Part shown: piece by piece, positions 54,501-61,762 of the stretch
Layout: every line of letters begins with the position of its first letter
Position numbering within the stretch: the first letter of the stretch is position 1
NCBI GenBank assembly: GCA_035653595.1
Contig: DASRBO010000038.1
Span: 1-64,000 of the forward strand
Direction: 5' to 3'
Origin: DASRBO01 sp035653595
GTDB taxonomy: Bacteria > Actinomycetota > Acidimicrobiia > Acidimicrobiales > JAJPHE01
Length of the DNA stretch: 64,000 bases
Translations under genes and position numbers: made by a program
The notes under the pieces: model-generated
What the model was told of the DNA's origin: nothing
Database searches by the model: none
What the model saw: the letters and a program-made list of their open reading frames with translations, nothing else

Positions 54501-55139
54501 CAGGCCGACAACGCCCTCAACGCCTACGCCGCCCAACTCTTCGTCCTGCGCCTGCACCAGGGACGCCTGGCCGAGCTGGAGCCGGCCCTGTGGGACTACG
54601 CCGCCGCCTCCCCGTTCGTGCCCGCCTGGCGGGCGGCCCTGGCCCTGGCGCTGGCCCACTCGGGGCGCCACGAAGCCAGCGCCGCCATGGTGGCCGAGCT
54701 GGGGCGCGACGGCTTCAAGTCGGTGCCTCGGGACACCAACTGGCTGGTGACGCTGACTCTCCTGGGGGAGGCGGTGTCACGTTCGGGCGATGCCAGGAAG
54801 GCGGCCGACCTGCTCTCCATACTCGCCCCGGCCGCCGGCCGCAACGTGGTCGTGGGAGCCGGGTTCGCCTGCCTGGGAGCGGTGGACCGGGTCGTGGGCG
54901 AGCTGGCCGTCACCACGGGCGACTGGGAACGGGCCCAACAGGCGTTCCGCTCCGCCCGGGTCATCCATCGGCGGATGGGGGCGGCGGCGTGGCTGCAGTG
55001 GACCGAGACGGGCCTCGCCACGCTGGAGCGCCACCAGCCGGCGCACACCACTCCGCCGGCACACACCGGTCCGACCATCGACCTCGCCGAGGTCGAGGCC
55101 GGTAGCGAGACCCCAGCACCAGGAGGACCCCGCCGATGA
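51570..55139 (+). CDS. BTAD/AAA transcriptional regulator (AfsR/LuxR-like large regulator)
   Basis: An 1189-residue regulator. The N-terminal winged helix (1-100) and bacterial transcriptional activator domain (about 105-250, GLHPLRESVVELEMLALYRSGRQADALRAY) are like AfsR/SARP. A Pro/Ala-rich linker (255-300) leads to an AAA ATPase with Walker A GEPGIGKT (333-340) and Walker B VLVVDDAHWAD. A long helical-repeat, TPR-like C-terminus fills residues 700-1150. No C-terminal LuxR DNA-binding domain is present, so DNA contact must use the N-terminal domain. ATG 51570 begins directly at the DIRIQLLG strand of the fold; a TATCCT hexamer lies about 26 nt upstream. ATGA overlap couples it to the next gene, a likely target or partner. 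Confidence 0.9.
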   Translation: MDIRIQLLGRLAVEANGSRVQLGRLRQRALVAVLALEAGRAVDIDRLVACLWADNQPASPRASLQTAASSVRAALAPLTGGARESVLVSTGHGYLLAVPRGCVDALHAVETLDEARHLLDAGRAGDSLVKARSALALWSGEALSEFGDLPFAVTESARFAELRVGAAELCAQALLALGRPAEAAIDIASLAGLHPLRESVVELEMLALYRSGRQADALRAYQSLRLRLADQAGLLPSRRLQALEAAILAQDPSLEADHPGPASAGPAPSQPPSAAGVPAPADRPFPAAAGPPPPALQTRRRVALAGRRSELATLEAAWQRASTGRRQVAGISGEPGIGKTRLAGELAQAVVANGGSVMAGRCRRQAVLPYEPVAEALLGFAASQGADRLASHAGGRRSELARVLPSLFPDDGGWPEPAAGQGEDRFRLFEAVSATLASIASGATLVLVVDDAHWADRSTVLLLHHLACHPEPSALLLLLTYRDAPTELSAELADMMADLDRQGRLEKVTLAGLGMRDIGDLVRSQAGQEPPKEFLQAIEAETRGNPFFVEEIIGQLLDGGDDAPPLGDTAVLERMGAPSGVDSLIRSRIAGLSPAAARVVDLLSLAVARIDADAMSAVLGIDRENVVAGLAEAGGANLVVADDGGNGLVLSHPLVRDTIAAAVPTLERVRLHERLARHLEEGEAPAGALAHHWYEARSVAGPARAARYCERAGDEALHQLAYEDAALHYRRACELIDAGAPDPSARARVLVHLADALARAGETAGARQVVPAAIEAARAVGNPVWEAEAALTLAGPATLSLPDPEVVMALEAALAALGDRRPGVAARVLARLAMERCFGDFASSEALSARAVAAARQAGDPRTLITVLGNRHFVLGPDRLVEQEALASEMLALAVETGDRESEVTARHYHLLDRLALTDIGGVDQEQRLLEALVAELRQPRYLWQVAVYRAMRALLAGRLEEAEHLAAEALETGQRSQADNALNAYAAQLFVLRLHQGRLAELEPALWDYAAASPFVPAWRAALALALAHSGRHEASAAMVAELGRDGFKSVPRDTNWLVTLTLLGEAVSRSGDARKAADLLSILAPAAGRNVVVGAGFACLGAVDRVVGELAVTTGDWERAQQAFRSARVIHRRMGAAAWLQWTETGLATLERHQPAHTTPPAHTGPTIDLAEVEAGSETPAPGGPRR

Positions 55140-55735
55140 GCAGGCATCCCAACTTCGCCCCCGTCCGGCACCTGGGAGTGGACAGGTACCCGCCGGGCGC
55201 CGAGGCGACCGAGTGGCGGCCGGGGGACTTCCTCCTGACCCATCGTCAGGCGCTCCTGTCACGCTTCATCCGGGTCTGCCAGCGGCGGATGCTCAGCGGC
55301 GAGGACAAGGAGTTCGCCTTCTGGAGCCACGCCGCTCTGGTGGTGTCGACCGAGGGCGAGCTCATCGAGGCGGTGCACCGCGGCGTGCAACGGGTGTCAG
55401 CGTCCGAGTACCGCGACGTCGAGTACCGGGTGGTGCACGTGGACGCCGACGACCACGACCGGGCCGAGGCGGTGGCCTTCGCCGAGTGGGCGGCGGCCAG
55501 CCACCAGCGCTTCGGTCACCTCACCATGGTGTCGATCCTCTTCACGGTGGCCACCGGCTCCCGCCTCAGCTTCGAGCTGGACGGCACCGAAATCTGCTCG
55601 GGACTGGTGGCGCGGGCGGAGGAGCGGACGGGGGCGATCTTCGACCGCGACCCCACCCACGTGATGCCGGCCGACCTGGCCCGGTACTACGACGTGCGTC
55701 CGCCGGCGAGGCCGATGGAGCTCTCGCTGCCCTGA
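55136..55735 (+). CDS. Permuted papain-like (YiiX/NlpC-P60 superfamily) hydrolase
   Basis: A 199-residue protein with the order typical of circularly permuted NlpC/P60 enzymes. GDFLLTH occurs at the start, then His65 in FWSHAALV, Glu79 in LIEAV and the Cys nucleophile Cys154 in EICSGLVA. Such proteins (YiiX, YaeF, LRAT-like) act on amide or ester bonds of lipids or peptides. There is no signal peptide, so a cytoplasmic substrate is implied. The ATG overlaps the stop of the BTAD regulator, an unusual partner. It probably works in the same response. The precise reaction is unknown. Confidence 0.75.
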   Translation: MSRHPNFAPVRHLGVDRYPPGAEATEWRPGDFLLTHRQALLSRFIRVCQRRMLSGEDKEFAFWSHAALVVSTEGELIEAVHRGVQRVSASEYRDVEYRVVHVDADDHDRAEAVAFAEWAAASHQRFGHLTMVSILFTVATGSRLSFELDGTEICSGLVARAEERTGAIFDRDPTHVMPADLARYYDVRPPARPMELSLP

Positions 55736-55908
55736 TCCAGGTGGACCTTCCTGCTCCTCGCCCCGGCGTCGTCGGACAGCACCTCGGCGAACAGGGCCGC
55801 CTCCGTTACCTGCATATGTCCCCCAGGCAACGACGCCCCGGCCCGGTCGTTCGGGAGCTTGGTCACCCTGGGGAGGGCGTCGGTCGTGCCGGGGAAGGAT
55901 TGGCCCCG

Positions 55909-56940
55909 ATGGCCGAACCCAGCGACGACATCCCCCTCGGCCGCCTCCGGGGCTACGTGTCGGCGGTGGTCGGCTGTGCCCCCGAGCGGATAGGGGCCGC
56001 CACCCGGTTCGAGGAGGGCAACCGCCACGCCGTCTACCAGGTGTCCTATGCGGGCGCCGACGGCGCGTTGGAGCAGGTCGTCGTCCGGGTCTCCTACGGT
56101 CACCAGCCCCAGGATCGGGCCCAGGCCGGGCGGGAGGCGGCCGTGCTCGAAGCGGTGGCCGGCACCGCCGCCCCCCGGCTGTACGACTTCAGCCCGTCCG
56201 GCCCCTGGTTCGACACCCCGACCATGTGCATGCAGTTCGTCGACGGGCACCCGATCGAGCTGAGCTCGGCCCGACCGGACGAGATCCGGGCGCTCGGTTC
56301 CACCCTGGCCTGGGTCCACGGCCGGCCCGCGGTCGGGCTGGCCGACCGGGGCCTCGAGGCCGGGGACCTGGTGTCGTACGCCGAGGGTCGGCTCGAGTCG
56401 ATCCTCCACCGCTTGGCCTGGGTGCGCGACCCGCTTCCCTCCCCGGTCCAGACCGGCCTGCGTCGGATCGCCGACTCGTTGAGGGCGGGATGGGAGCCGG
56501 CGCGACGATCCGCCGGCTTCCTGACCGGCGAGCCCCTGGTGCTGCTGCACGGAGACGTCGGTCCGGGCAACGTCCTGTGGTGCCCGGACCCGGTGCTGAT
56601 CGACTGGGAGTACTCCCGCCTGGGGGACCCGGCGGACGAGATCGCCTATCTGTTCGACCAGAACGGACTCTCCGCAGACCAGCGCGAGGTGTTCTGGACC
56701 GGCTACCGGACCGGCAGCGAACAACCGGAGCTCTTCCACCACGTGGCGGCGCGGGTCGACTGGTGGCTACCGGTCACGCTGCTGGGCTCCGCCCTGTGGT
56801 GGGTCGAGCGCTGGGTGAGGCGGATCGGGGCCGACGGAACGGGCGAGGTGGACCCCGAGGTCCCCCGATCCCCTGACTACTACCTGCAGAGGGTGCTCGA
56901 ACGCCTGCACCGGGTCGAGCGGCCGCAGGCCCGACCATGA
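55909..56940 (+). CDS. Aminoglycoside phosphotransferase (APH)-fold kinase
   Basis: A 343-residue member of the APH/choline-kinase fold. The catalytic loop is LLHGDVGPGNVLW (HGDxxxxN) and the metal-binding motif is LIDWEYSRLGDPADEIAYL, which is closer to choline/ethanolamine or thiamine kinase-like members (DWEY) than to true aminoglycoside kinases. The N-lobe has EEGNRHAVYQV in place of the glycine loop. It probably phosphorylates a small alcohol or amino sugar; antibiotic resistance should not be assumed. The ATG has GGGGAAGG about 10 nt upstream. The 170 nt before it hold no gene. Confidence 0.85.
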   Translation: MAEPSDDIPLGRLRGYVSAVVGCAPERIGAATRFEEGNRHAVYQVSYAGADGALEQVVVRVSYGHQPQDRAQAGREAAVLEAVAGTAAPRLYDFSPSGPWFDTPTMCMQFVDGHPIELSSARPDEIRALGSTLAWVHGRPAVGLADRGLEAGDLVSYAEGRLESILHRLAWVRDPLPSPVQTGLRRIADSLRAGWEPARRSAGFLTGEPLVLLHGDVGPGNVLWCPDPVLIDWEYSRLGDPADEIAYLFDQNGLSADQREVFWTGYRTGSEQPELFHHVAARVDWWLPVTLLGSALWWVERWVRRIGADGTGEVDPEVPRSPDYYLQRVLERLHRVERPQARP

Positions 56941-56991
56941 CGAGCACGGCGGGTCTGCGTCCGAAAGCGTGGGCTCTCCAGCACGGGGGGT

Positions 56992-57225
56992 CTACTCGAT
57001 GGCGATCTCCGTGGCGTGGAAGAGGCCGGGCAGCACGCGGCCGTCGGAGAGCCGCCGCAGCTTGAAGCTCGGTCCGTCGTCATGGTCGGCGAGGGTCTCC
57101 ACGATCTGGAATCCGGCCGACCAGTGCCCGTCGAAGCGGTTCCTCACGTTCACCAGGACGGGAGCCCCTCCGACCAGCATCCGCCCTCCGAGCTTGCGCT
57201 CCCCTGCGACCTCACCACGATCCAC
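56992..57225 (-). CDS. Small conserved-looking protein of unknown function
   Basis: A 77-residue protein. A basic N-terminus of about 15 residues is followed by a compact beta-rich segment: LVGGAPVLVNVRNRFDGHWSAG, then FQIVETL and SFKLRRLSDGRVLPGLF. The alternation suggests a small barrel domain that could bind nucleic acid or protein; this is a guess. GTG 57225 was chosen because GGAGG lies 5 nt upstream. ATG 57180 (62 residues) also has a purine-rich GGAGGG near it. It converges on the APH gene with 51 nt between them. Confidence 0.55.
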   Translation of the reverse strand: MDRGEVAGERKLGGRMLVGGAPVLVNVRNRFDGHWSAGFQIVETLADHDDGPSFKLRRLSDGRVLPGLFHATEIAIE

Positions 57226-57390
57226 ACGAGCCTCCGGGATCCACGTTGGTGGCCGCCGAGGTCCGGGGCGGGTGCGGCGGTGGAGGGCCGCTCGTACCAG
57301 GCTAGACACGGGCTCCGGACGGGGCAAGGCCCATGGTGCCGGCTCCCAGTCCAAGAGTGCAGGCAGGCCCAGGTATGAGGCAGAACCAGA

Positions 57391-57440
57391 TCGTCCACGA
57401 ACCGGAGCAGGCCCATCGTCGACGAACCGGAGCAGGCCCC
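57391..57440. repeat. 25-bp tandem duplication (two copies, 23/25 identical)
   Basis: Copy one (57391-57415) and copy two (57416-57440) share ACGAACCGGAGCAGGCCC and differ at positions 6 and 25. The repeat lies about 160 nt before the ANTAR gene in non-coding DNA. Confidence 0.75.
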
Positions 57441-57502
57441 GGGCGCTCCGAGCCAGAACGACTTTCTTGAGCCCATGGGCACTGGTTGGCCGGTAGGGAG
57501 TT

Positions 57503-57528
57503 GGGCGGGGAGTAGGTAGACTCCGCCC
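57503..57528 (+). promoter_or_regulatory. Hairpin with hexanucleotide loop in ANTAR gene leader
   Basis: GGAGT and ACTCC pair around the six-base loop AGGTAG; an outer GGGC/GCCC continues the stem after a 2-nt bulge. ANTAR proteins bind paired hairpins with six-nt loops (conserved A1 and G4). Here A1 is present but position 4 is U, and no clear second hairpin follows, so a regulatory link is only possible. Confidence 0.3.
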
Positions 57529-57597
57529 CACGATCCAGCCCCCACCTTCCGTCGACTCCCGTGCCCGGTTCGTGGGCGATTCAGGAGGCTGCGGAAC

Positions 57598-58326
57598 ATG
57601 ACGCGAGAGACTGAAGTGGTCCAGGCGCTCGTCGAGATGGCCGACATCCTGGTGCAGGACTACGACGTCGTCGACCTGCTCACCGGCCTGGCCGACCGAT
57701 GCGTAGACCTGCTCGGAGCGTCCGCCGCCGGCGTGATGCTGGCCTCTCCCCAGGGAGACCTCCGCCTGGTGGCCTCGTCGAGTGAGGCCATGCGCCTGCT
57801 GGAGCTCTTCGAGCTCGAGGCCCACGAGGGCCCGTGCCTTGACGCCTTCCAGACCGGGAAGCCCGTTGCCCACGAGAACCTGCAGGCCGGTCAGGGCCGC
57901 TGGCCCAGGTTCTCCACCGCGTCGCTCGAGGCCGGCTTTCAATCGGCGTCGGCCCTACCGCTGCGCGTGCGGGACACGACGATCGGGGCCATGAATCTGT
58001 TCCGGCTGAGCCAGTCACCGATGGACGCGGCCGATGTCATCCTGGCCCAGGCCTTCGCCGACCTCGCCGCCCTCTCCATAATCCAGCACCGCGCAGCCAC
58101 GGAGGCCCAGCGCCTGAACGAGCAGCTGTCCACCGCCCTAACCAGCCGCGTCGTCATCGAACAGGCCAAGGGGGTCATCTCCGAGCGCGCCAGCATCAGC
58201 CTGTCCGAGGCATTCGGGCGGCTGCGCGCCTTCGCCCGCAGCCACAACCTCCGGCTCACCGAGGTGGCGCAGTCGGCCATCGACGGCACCCTCGATGCCA
58301 CGGCATGGGAGACCGGGGCCTCCTAG
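57598..58326 (+). CDS. GAF-ANTAR RNA-binding regulator
   Basis: A 242-residue protein with an N-terminal GAF sensor domain (about 25-165, with a Cys at 80 in HEGPCLDAF) and a C-terminal ANTAR domain (about 175-230). The ANTAR part reads SRVVIEQAKGVISERASISLSEAFGRLRAFARSHN, the usual three-helix pattern. ANTAR proteins act as antiterminators on structured nascent RNA. The GAF domain would bind a small ligand or sense redox state. ATG 57598 is preceded by AGGAGGCTGCGGAAC, a strong ribosome site. It converges on the GGDEF-histidine kinase gene with 9 nt between stops. ANTAR proteins are often paired with histidine kinases, so a functional link with that neighbour is plausible. Confidence 0.92.
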   Translation: MTRETEVVQALVEMADILVQDYDVVDLLTGLADRCVDLLGASAAGVMLASPQGDLRLVASSSEAMRLLELFELEAHEGPCLDAFQTGKPVAHENLQAGQGRWPRFSTASLEAGFQSASALPLRVRDTTIGAMNLFRLSQSPMDAADVILAQAFADLAALSIIQHRAATEAQRLNEQLSTALTSRVVIEQAKGVISERASISLSEAFGRLRAFARSHNLRLTEVAQSAIDGTLDATAWETGAS

Positions 58327-58335
58327 ACAGACCCC

Positions 58336-59997
58336 CTAGTCCAACCCCATCGCCTCCGCGGTCTGCTCGGATCGGTCGTCGGCGGGCGTGGTGGCGGGGA
58401 GGGTGATCGTGAAGCGGGCGCCGTGGGGCGCGGCCAGGTCGTATTCGATCCGGCCTCCGATGGCTCCCACCATCTCGCGGGCCAGTGCCAGTCCCACCCC
58501 GGCCCCGGCGGTGACCCCGCCATCGCGTGAGCGGCCCCGGGTGAAGGGCATGAACAACGTGGGCACGAGGTGTTCGGGGACGCCCGGCCCGTCATCCTCG
58601 ATGACCAGGACCGTCTCGCCCATCCGGTCCTCGCATCCGATGGTGACGTGGGACCCGCCGTGGCGATAGGCGTTCTTGAGGAGGTTCACGACCACCCGGG
58701 CGAGATCACGTCGATTGGCGAGGACACTGAGCGCCGCTGAGTCGGAGTGGACGGCGACGCTCCTGCCCTCAGGAGGGGGGGCGACTTCGAGGGCATCGCA
58801 GATGGCCTCGTTCAGGACCACCGGCTCGCCGTCCGGCATGACCCCGCTGTGGCTGCGGCCCAACTCGAGCAGGTCCTCGAGGATCCCGGTCAGGCTGGCG
58901 CTCTGGCGCTCCAGGGCGCTGAACGCCTCCTCGACCTCGTTGGCGGACATCCTGTGGCGGTCATGATGCAGGAGGCTGGAGAAGCCGGCGATGGCGGTCA
59001 ACGGGCTGAGAAGCTCGTGCGCCACAACGGCCATCACCGTTTCCGGATCGTGGAACGATCCCACTCCGGGCCCGCTCCGCCTCGACCTGACCGGTGCGTC
59101 GGCGCCGCCGGCCGGACGCGCCTTGGCGGCGTACATGGACTGATCGGCCTTGGCCACCACCTGCGCCGGCTCCAGGTGAGGGTCGTCCGCCAGTGCCATT
59201 CCGACGCTGAGGCTGAGGGCCTCGGGGGCGCTGTTGTCGGCGGTGCCGCCCTGCCTGATGCGGTCGGCGATCACCTCGGCCTCGCCCTCCTCGCGCAGGT
59301 CGTCGCACAGCACGGCGAACTCGTCTCCGCCGTAGCGGGCCACGACGTCGGAAGGCCGGACCTTGGCCGAAATCCTGGCGGCCGCCGCCCGCAGGAGGCG
59401 ATCGCCTGCATCATGGCCATACCGGTCGTTGGTCGCCTTCAACCCGTCGACGTCTATGAACAGGACGGCCGCCAGGCGCTGCCGGTCGCGCCGCTGACGC
59501 TCGAGGGCGTGGCTCACGAACTCGGTGAAGGCGGCGCGGTTGTAGAGCCCGGTGAGGGGATCGTGGGTGGCCTGGTGACCCAGGCGCTCCGCATGGGCAC
59601 GGTCCTCAGTCACGTCGATGGCGGTGATCACCACTCGCCGCAGCGAGTCGCCGTCGAGGTCGGGAGCGGCGTGGACCTGAAGGGTGCGGGCCTGTAGGTC
59701 CGGGCCGGTGACGGCCCATTCGGCTCGGTGGGTGTCACCTGACTTCGACGACTCCAGAAGGGCCGCGCGCTGCGAGCCGCGATCGGATTCAGGCAACACG
59801 TCCAGCCAGGCGGTTCCCCGCCAGTCGCGATCGCCCTGCCCGGTCAGGTGCATCCAGGTCCGGTTGGCGAAAATCGCCGACCCGTCAGGGTCGGCCACGA
59901 TCACCCCCACGCTCAGGAGGTCGGCGGCTTTGCGCATCGACTCCGAGGAGAGCCGGCGGCGCACGCCGTCGCGGGAGTCCTGCTCGCCGTATGCCAC
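58336..59997 (-). CDS. PAS-GGDEF-histidine kinase hybrid
   Basis: A 553-residue soluble protein joining two signalling outputs. A PAS domain (about 22-130) leads to a GGDEF domain (140-295) with intact GGDEF at 223-227 and inhibitory RPSD at 214-217. A complete kinase follows: H-box AHELLSPLTAIAGF with His327, N-box NLLKNAYRHG (Asn442), G1 DDGPGVP (468-474) and G2 GAGVGLAL (498-505). No receiver domain is attached. Thus it could make c-di-GMP and also autophosphorylate. GTG 59997 is chosen because GGAGG lies 5 nt upstream. The partner response regulator is unknown; the neighbouring GAF-ANTAR protein has no receiver domain. Confidence 0.9.
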   Translation of the reverse strand: MAYGEQDSRDGVRRRLSSESMRKAADLLSVGVIVADPDGSAIFANRTWMHLTGQGDRDWRGTAWLDVLPESDRGSQRAALLESSKSGDTHRAEWAVTGPDLQARTLQVHAAPDLDGDSLRRVVITAIDVTEDRAHAERLGHQATHDPLTGLYNRAAFTEFVSHALERQRRDRQRLAAVLFIDVDGLKATNDRYGHDAGDRLLRAAAARISAKVRPSDVVARYGGDEFAVLCDDLREEGEAEVIADRIRQGGTADNSAPEALSLSVGMALADDPHLEPAQVVAKADQSMYAAKARPAGGADAPVRSRRSGPGVGSFHDPETVMAVVAHELLSPLTAIAGFSSLLHHDRHRMSANEVEEAFSALERQSASLTGILEDLLELGRSHSGVMPDGEPVVLNEAICDALEVAPPPEGRSVAVHSDSAALSVLANRRDLARVVVNLLKNAYRHGGSHVTIGCEDRMGETVLVIEDDGPGVPEHLVPTLFMPFTRGRSRDGGVTAGAGVGLALAREMVGAIGGRIEYDLAAPHGARFTITLPATTPADDRSEQTAEAMGLD

Positions 59998-60400
59998 AGT
60001 GGCCTCCGATCCTCGCCTCGTTCGCCGCGAAACCGGGGACTGGGGTCGCACTGGGCCGCCCTAACAGGGAGCAGCACTGCTCATACTACTCCCGCACCGG
60101 GCCGCTGCTAGAGGCAATTTTCGAGCCGTTGAAATCGGATCGGACCACCACTGGCCGTGGTCGAAATCGCCGTCCCGGGCGCGTTCGGTTGGTGTCCTCT
60201 AAAGAAGGCAACTCCGTAACGCTCAATGCCCCCAAATCCATCCCTAGGGGGGCCGGAGTTGGGTTCTGCTAATTTGGTGCTGCCTCGCCCTGTCGGCGCA
60301 GGCGGCCTGAAGTGCGATCGCAGTTGGCGACCCACGGTTCCTGCTCGAAGAGCGTGTAGCCGCAGCATCCACGGCCACGCTCGTCTCGAAAGGAAACCTG
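59998..60400. other. Leader/promoter region before the second DEAD-box gene
   Basis: About 400 nt without a firm gene. It contains a 14-bp inverted repeat (60069-60082), a TAGTAT -10-like hexamer for the kinase gene on the minus strand (60088-60083), and a hairpin-rich stretch before the helicase (GCTC-GAA-GAGC at 60343-60353; AGCGTG/CACGCT at 60351-60381). A possible 15-codon leader peptide starts at GTG 60312 and ends at TAG 60357-60359, but support is weak. Confidence 0.45.
60069..60082. promoter_or_regulatory. Inverted repeat GAGCAG-CA-CTGCTC
   Basis: A perfect 6-bp palindromic pair lies between the divergent kinase and helicase genes, directly next to the TAGTAT hexamer that may be the kinase -10 box. 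It is a candidate operator for an unknown regulator. Confidence 0.4.
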
Positions 60401-61762
60401 TTGCCCACCAACACCCATGCGGGCCGTCGCTCGCGTCCTGAGCGCCGGACCCTTCGGCCCGCCGAGCCTCACCGCACCGAAGGGACGGACGTGGCCATCG
60501 CCGCGGCCCCGGGCGGCTTCGCCGAGCTGGGGGTCCCCGCGGCAATGACTGCGGCCCTTACGGCGATGGGCGCCACCGTGCCGTTCCCCATCCAGTCGGC
60601 CACGCTGCCCGACGCCCTGGCCGGGCGGGACGTCCTCGGCATGGCCCGGACCGGCAGCGGCAAGACGATCGCCTTCGCCATCCCCCTGGTGGCCGCGCTG
60701 GCGTCGGCGGACCGCCCTCCGCTCCCCGGTCGGCCCGGTGGCCTCGTCCTCGTGCCCACCCGCGAGCTGGCCACCCAGGTGTCGGCCACCATCGCCCCCC
60801 TGGCCCGAGCCCTCGGGCTGCGCTGCGTGACGGTCCAGGGCGGGGTCTCCCCGGCCCCCCAGGTCGCCTCGCTGCGGCGGGGGGTGGACATCGTGGTGGC
60901 CACGCCGGGCCGCCTCGAGGACCTGATCGCCCAGCGGCACTGCCGTCTCGACCGGGTCCGCACCACCGTCATCGACGAGGCCGACCACATGGCCGACCTC
61001 GGATTCCTGCCTGCCGTGCGACGGCTGCTGGACCAGACCCCGCCCACGGGCCAACGCTTCCTGTACTCGGCCACCCTCGACGGGGCGGTGGACATCCTGG
61101 CGTCGCGCTACCTGCGCCATCCGGCCACCCACTCGATCGACCCCCCCGAGGCGACCCCGGTGAGCCTCGAGCACCATGTCTTCACCGTCGAGGCCGCCCA
61201 CAAGGCCGCCGTGGTGGCCGACCTCGCCTCCGGCGCCGGGCGCAGCCTGCTGTTCACCCGGACCAAGCACGGCGCCCGCAAGCTGGCCCGCCACCTCGGC
61301 GCCCGCGGCATCCCCGCCGTCGAGCTGCACGCCAACCTGACCCAGGGGGCCCGGGCGCGCAACTTGGCGGCCTTCGCCGCCGGCACGACCCGCGTGCTGG
61401 TGGCCACCGACATCGCCGCCCGCGGCATCCATGTCGAGGACATCGCCCTGGTCGTGCACGTGGACCCGCCGGCCGAGCACAAGGCCTACCTCCACCGCTC
61501 CGGGCGCACGGCCCGGGCCGGTGCCGCCGGGGTCGTGGTCACCGTGGTCACCCCCGACCAGACCCGCGACGTGGCCGCGCTGCTGCGCAAGGCCAAGGTC
61601 CGCGCCCATACCGGACCGGTCGGGCCGGGCGACCCCCGCGTCACCACCCTCGTGGGTGCGCCGGCAGTCGGTGGGGCTCCGGCCCCGGTCAGCCCCGCCG
61701 ACCGGGCGCCGGACCGGCGGCGGCGTCAGGGGCCCAGGCCGACTCGGCCTCGACGACGGTAG
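60401..61762 (+). CDS. DEAD-box RNA helicase (second copy)
   Basis: A 453-residue helicase with complete motifs: Q-motif FPIQSATLPDALAG, Walker A ARTGSGKT, PTRELA, TPGR, DEAD in VIDEADHMADLGF, SAT in YSATLD, ARGIH and HRSGRTARAG. A basic N-terminal extension of about 40 residues and a Pro/Arg-rich C-terminus could bind RNA. The TTG start is preceded by GAAAGGAAA. The long structured leader suggests post-transcriptional or cold-dependent control, as for many RNA helicases, but this is inference. Compared with the helicase at 17.9 kb, it has longer tails. The last 74 nt overlap the end of the opposing ctaG-like gene. Confidence 0.92.
   Translation: MPTNTHAGRRSRPERRTLRPAEPHRTEGTDVAIAAAPGGFAELGVPAAMTAALTAMGATVPFPIQSATLPDALAGRDVLGMARTGSGKTIAFAIPLVAALASADRPPLPGRPGGLVLVPTRELATQVSATIAPLARALGLRCVTVQGGVSPAPQVASLRRGVDIVVATPGRLEDLIAQRHCRLDRVRTTVIDEADHMADLGFLPAVRRLLDQTPPTGQRFLYSATLDGAVDILASRYLRHPATHSIDPPEATPVSLEHHVFTVEAAHKAAVVADLASGAGRSLLFTRTKHGARKLARHLGARGIPAVELHANLTQGARARNLAAFAAGTTRVLVATDIAARGIHVEDIALVVHVDPPAEHKAYLHRSGRTARAGAAGVVVTVVTPDQTRDVAALLRKAKVRAHTGPVGPGDPRVTTLVGAPAVGGAPAPVSPADRAPDRRRRQGPRPTRPRRR

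Larger units (their letters stand above)
57226..57597. other. Non-coding region upstream of the ANTAR gene
   Basis: No credible gene is present in these 372 nt. They contain a 25-bp tandem repeat and a hairpin with a six-nt loop close to the ANTAR gene, both listed separately. Short frames on both strands look like shadows. Confidence 0.6.

Noticed and set aside
55909..56940. Aminoglycoside resistance gene
   Set aside because: The fold is APH-like but the DWEY motif and chromosomal context fit a metabolic kinase; resistance cannot be claimed.
57226..57440. CRISPR-like repeat
   Set aside because: Only two adjacent copies without spacers and no cas genes; it is a simple tandem duplication.
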